From NCBI GenBank assembly GCA_013822735.1, contig PNKZ01000011.1, forward strand, positions 62,001 to 126,000: a DNA stretch of 64,000 bases. The letters run 5' to 3'. The notes under the pieces are model-generated. The model worked only from the letters and a program-made list of their open reading frames with translations, made no database searches and was not told the DNA's origin. A program made the position numbers and the translations under genes. Source of the stretch: Pirellula sp. (lineage in GTDB: Bacteria > Planctomycetota > Planctomycetia > Pirellulales > PNKZ01). The number at the start of each line of letters is the position of its first letter. Position 1 is the stretch's first letter. This document shows, piece by piece, positions 15,001 through 21,000 of the stretch.

Positions 15001-18000
15001 GGGCACCGCTAATAACAAGATCACCTTCACCACCGCCCCGACGACCGTGCCTGCCACCTCCGGGATTCTCGCGCGCGGTATTTACACCGCCGGGGGGGCC
15101 TTCGATTTCGTCAGTTACAACCACACGGGCGCCGCGGCCAACACGAACGGTCTGCAAGCCTTTACGAACTACAATGCCACATCGGCTACGAATATTAACT
15201 CCGCCGTTGCGGCCGACACGGTCAATGTCAACGCTGGCATGACGACGTCGAGCCTCACCGCGAGCAAGACGATCAACGCCCTGAAGATCACCGGCACCGG
15301 TCTGACCGTCGGCGGCAGCAGTCGCGTCACGATGACCCTAACCGCAGCCGGAATCGCGGTGACGGGCGGCACCAACACGATCAACGTCCCTGTTGTCGCA
15401 TTTGCAACCAACCAAGCGATCTATCACGTTAATGCCGGATCCACGCTGAATTTGAACAGTACCTTGTCCGGCACAGCCGGCATGGTAAAGGCCGACGGTG
15501 GAACGCTTGTTCTGAATGCCCCGGCCAATATTCCGGGCATCGCGAACACTACGGCCAACATCGGCATGACCGGCACCCACAACTTGCTGGGAGGCACTTT
15601 GCAACTCGGTGCCGACAACGCCATCGCGCAAAATTCGTTCTTGCGCGTCGGTCCTGGGGCGACGTTGGATATGAATGGTAAGACGCAGTTCCTTCAGGGA
15701 CTGTTCACCAGTTCGTCCGTACCGGAAACCTCGGCCGGGTCATTGGGATTGATCAATAACTCTGCAGGTGCGGCGGCCAATTTGATCACGAATCTCGACA
15801 ATACGGCACGTTCGTGGTCCGGCGCTATCAGCGGCAATATCAACTTCACTCGGTCCGGTCAAAGCACGTGGTCGGTGTATAGCAACCAGACTTATACTGG
15901 TACGACATTGATCAACGGCGGCACGACGACCTTGCGGGACGCCGGTGCGATCTCGGGGACTTCGTCCATCGATATTAATTACGCCACGCTGACTTTGGAC
16001 AACAACGTAGGACTATTGGATTCGGGTGATCGAATCAACGATACCGCGCCGATCAATCTCCGCGGCGGGTCGATCACATTCAACAGTCGCATCAATACGG
16101 CGTCGACCGAAACCCTTGGTGCAGTGACGTTGATTGAGGGATTGAGTGTGATCACCTCAAATATTCCCACGACGCTTGCCACCCAAGTGGGATCGGCGGA
16201 TTTGACGCTCACTAGTCTGAATCGTTCCACCGGCGGCGGTACGATTAACTTTACAGGGGCCATCGCCGGCGTCGGAGCGGTAACTGCGGGGCTGATCGGC
16301 AACAACGCTCGTATCCTGATTCCGACGATCAACGGCAACTCCACGGCCACGGTCGGCGGCGGCTTGAACAACGGTATCATCGGCGGCTGGGCGACGATCA
16401 ATCAGAGCGATTGGGCGACCTACATCCCGGGACTCGGCGTTGCCGCAATGGGCACGACCGGCGCCGCTCAATACTCCAACGCGACGTCGAGCGCCACCAC
16501 GCTCAATACCGCGCTAGTCACGGATAATATCAGCATCAATACCGCCGTGGGTACCATCCCGGTCACGAATGATACGACGATCAACAGTCTGCGCATGGGT
16601 AACGTCACCGCGAACACGGTTGCTATCGCCGCCGGAAAGACGTTGACGCTCAGCAGCGGCGGTCTACTGTTCTTCAGCACGGCGACGCAGACGATCGGCG
16701 CCGCCGTAAACCAGGGCAACTTGACCACGACCGGCCCGGAACTCTTCGTCTACACCCAAGGCGCCGGACCGCAAGTGATCAACAGCGTGATTACGGGCGC
16801 CGGAGTCACGTTGGTAAAGAGCGGCGGAAATGCCTTGACGATTGCTGGTGCCAATACCTACGGGGGCGGCACGACCGTCCAGCAGGGTACGTTGACGATC
16901 GCAGCTACGAGTACCATTCCTTTGGCAACAAATCCTGCTAAGGGCCTGGTCATCAACAATGCGACCGTGACGGCCGCCGCGGCCAACGTGATTAGCGCCG
17001 GAAATATCGTCACGCTCAACAGCAACGCTGCGATATTGAACTTGTTCGGCAGCAATACTCTTACCGGCGTTGTGTTCAGTGCCGTAGGTGGAACGAGCAA
17101 TCCGACGCTCAATACCTTCACGGCGACCGCCGCGGGCGGCTATGGAACGTTGACCATCGGGGCCTCCGGAATTGTCTCGACGTCGCAAAACGTGCAGAGC
17201 ATCGCCTTGATTGACGGACGCATCGATTTTGGTGCTGGCGGCAATACGGTGACGGTCGGGACGATCGACGTGAACGGAGCGACCGACGTTTCTCCGCTTC
17301 AGCGCGGACTGTTGCTCCGGGGCATCGTCGGTTCGGCCGGCGGATTTACCAAAAACGGTAGCGGAAATCTAGAGCTCGGCGCGCAGCAAATCTTCACGGG
17401 CTCGCTAAACGTGGCCGCTGGTGGATTGCGGATTGCCGTCGCCAATGCAGGCTCCCGATTTGCCAACTTGAACTTGAGCACTTCGACGTCGCGCGTAGAC
17501 CTTCTCGCCCTCACGACGACCTTCGGCTCTCTAAGCGGCAACGGCCTAATCTTCAGCAGCACCACTGCAGGTACGCTGCAAGTCGGCTTCGACAACACGG
17601 ATTCGACGTTTACCGGTACCTTCGGCCGCTACAGTGATGCGGTCGTGAATGCGGTGAACCTCACGAAGATCGGCACTGGGACGTTGAATTTGACTACCGC
17701 GCAAAGCATCACGAATGCTTCCACGGGCACTGTCACCGTCAGCGGCGGTACGCTCTCGTTCAATGGAGCCGGTGCGTGGTTTACGGGCACCACGACGCCT
17801 GTGGCCTTTGCCGAGATTTTTACCGTCAACAACGGCGGCACGTTGTTGCTGGACAACAGCCTCGCAAGCGGAGCCAACGTGAATAACCGCCTTGGTCTAA
17901 ACGCCACCGGTACTCTGAACCTTCAGGGGGGCACGCTTCGGATTAACGGCAACGGCAACGACGCCGCGGCTACGACTGAGCAAATCACCACGTTTAACGT

Positions 18001-21000
18001 CACCAACGGCGGCGGCTTCGTGACCTTGAGCGCGGACGCCGGCTCCCAGTTGAACATGACCATCACCACGTTGAGCGCGCTCAACGCCAACGGCAGTGCC
18101 GTCTTCCGCGGCATCGCCGGCACGGCGGCGGCAAATGGCAACGCGACGCTGACGATTACGACCCCGGCATTGGCGGGCGGCCAGGGGGCCGGCAACAACG
18201 GCACTACCAATATGTCCGTCCGCGGCGACATTCTGGCCGATGCCTCTGTTAGCGGTAACGGTACAGGCTTCCTCGTCAAGGACACGTCAACCAATGTCTA
18301 CCGTGCTTTGGGCAACTTCGGCGGGGGCGGCTTCGCCTCGGGTGAATACAATCTGACGCCGACTTCCTGGGCGGGCGCTCAGAACGCCGGCATCAATGCC
18401 TCTGCGCAGACGGTCATGGCTAATACCGCCTCCAACACCCTTACGGTTGGCGGCACAAGCAGCCTCGGTAGCGGTCTGAATGCGACGGCGTTCGGACTCT
18501 ATGGTCCTGGCGGCGGCTTGCTCACCGAGTCGCTCAGCAATGCGGCGGCTTTCCTTGCGCTCGATGGCAGCACAGTGAGCGTCAATGTCGGTTCGCTGAA
18601 CAATACTACGGCGGGCACTACGCTCGTGTTCCATACCGTGGGCAGCGCAGTACTGAATGTGAACAACTATTTCGGCCTGGGCAACACAGGCGGATTGATG
18701 AAGGCCGACGCCGGCACCATGAGCCTCAATAACCTCGCCCTTTTCACGGGTGGCGTGGTAGTGAATGGCGGCACGCTCAACTTGAACAGCGGCTCCGCCA
18801 ATACCCTGGCAGTGGTTCCGGGCGTCACAACTCCTACGGTCAATCTCCTGACACTGAACGGCACCTCGGCCTTGGTGGATCTGAAGGGGAATAACCAGGC
18901 GGTGGGCGCACTCGCCAGCACCAATATCCTGCCGGGCATGGGCGGCACAGTGACCAACACGGGCGCTGCGGCGACTCTGACCTCCACAGGCGGTGGCAAC
19001 TTTGGCGGCGCCATCAACGGCGCGATCGCCTTCACTCGTTCGGGCAATAACACCACCCTGCTCACGAATGTCAGCGGTTACACCGGTGCGACCACCATCC
19101 GCGGCGGCACGCTGCAGTTGCGCGATTCGGGCTCCATCCTCGGCACGAGTTCCATTTCCATTAACTACGGCACGTTGACCATCGATCAGTCGGGATTGAA
19201 TCCGTCCGGCAACCTCAACCCGACGCGCGTCTCCTCGGGAACGGCGATTACGATGCAGGGAGCGGCGATCGTCCTGACGGCCGGAGGTTCGATGGACTCG
19301 TCGCAGTCGCTGGGAACGGTTTCGCTGACCGGAGGCGCGAACATCATTCAGCCTACGATCCTGGCCAGCCAGGGCTCCAGCAACACGCTCACCATCGCCA
19401 ACCTGCAGACGACGGCGCTCGTCACGGCAGGCGGCACGCTGAACGTCAACGCGGCGGTCGGCCAGCCCGGTATTAACCAAGCGGAACTCATCCTCACGCA
19501 ACTCAACGGCGCCACGCCGACGGCGGGCGCGTACCTGGGGGCGAACATCATCGTCAACAACGGTGACTACGCCTCCTACCTCGCGGCCCAAGGCATCGGG
19601 GCGATGGGGTCCACCGGCTTCCTCGCCTACGGTGCGGCCCTCGCCAGCGCCGCGAACACGCCGACGGTTATTAATCTCAATACGGCCGCACTCGTCATCG
19701 GTGCCAACACCACGACCGGTTCGCTGAAGTTCGGCACCAATGCCACGACTGCGATGACCTTCACGGTCGGCACGGAAATTCTCAATCTCGCCTTGGGTGG
19801 CTTGCTCTCGTCAAATAATGCCAACGCCGTGAATATCGGCACCAGCACTCAGCGAGGGCGTCTGACCGCAGGCAACACGGCGACGGGCAACTTCGACCTC
19901 GTCACTTACCAACCGCAGAACACGACGACGATCGAGTCGATTATCGAGAACAACTCCGGCGGCGGCGTGGTGCGCCTCGTCAAGTCCGGCGGCGGCACCT
20001 TGACGTTGACCGCCCCGAACACCTACACGGGCGGTACTGTCGTCAATCAAGGTACGTTGAATCTCACGGCGACGACGGCCGGCAACGTGGTGATCCCTGG
20101 CAATCTAACGATCAACGGCGTCAACTCCGCCACCAACACGACGGTGACGATGAATACCAACGCCCAGCAGATCGCCACGACCTCGAACATCACCATCAAC
20201 GGCGGCGGCACGCTGACCCTCGTAGGAGCGAATACGTTAAATAGCGTCACGTTCAACAACGCCGGTGCGATGGCCAACCCGACGGTTGCCACGGCCACGC
20301 TGTTAATTCTCTCCGCAGCAAATGCCGTCACCTCGACGAATGATTCACTTTCGACAACCCCGGTGATCTCGGGTACGGCATTACAGCTTTCCAACGCAGC
20401 TCCGGTGATCACTGTGAATGCCGGACTATCGCCTAACGGACTCCAGATATCCGCACCCATTACCAGCGCAGGGGGTGTGATCACGAAGAGCGGCGCGGGC
20501 GCACTGTCGCTGAGCGGTGCCAGCACCTTCACGAACGGCTTCGACCTCAATCAGGGCACGCTCATCTTCGGCGTGGGCACGACCGGCACGGTGACGAACG
20601 GTCCGGTCGGCACGGGCACGCTGCAGATTGACAACGGCACCACGATCATGAGCGACGGCACGGTGCGCAGCATCGCCAACGCGACTTCCATCACCGGCGA
20701 TTTCACGGTTGGTGGAGTGGTCTCCGGCAACGGCGTCACCTTGACCGGTGCGATGAACCTCGGTGCCGCGGCGCGTCAGATCACCGTGAGCAGCCCGGCG
20801 GTTACGCTCAACATCAATGCATTGATGACCACCACCGTGGCATCCGCCAATGGTCTAACCAAGGCCGGTGCGGGCACCTTGACTATCGGCACCGCTCAGA
20901 CCGATGTGGCCTTCGGCGGCACCGGCACCACGGCGGGTGTGACCGTCGCCGGCGGCGTGCTGAAGAACGGCGTCGCCAATGCGATTGCCAACAGCAGCTT

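Noticed and set aside
18287-19591. 434-codon open frame on the - strand inside the first giant gene
   Set aside because: It is antisense to a clearly coding PATR region, is Arg/Ala/Gly-rich without domains and has no ribosome-binding site. Such frames arise from the Gly/Thr/Asn codon usage of the giant gene.
6211-21000. CRISPR array or insertion-sequence origin of the repeated DNA
   Set aside because: The repeats are coding, in frame, kilobase-long and diverged; there are no short identical repeats with unique spacers and no transposase.
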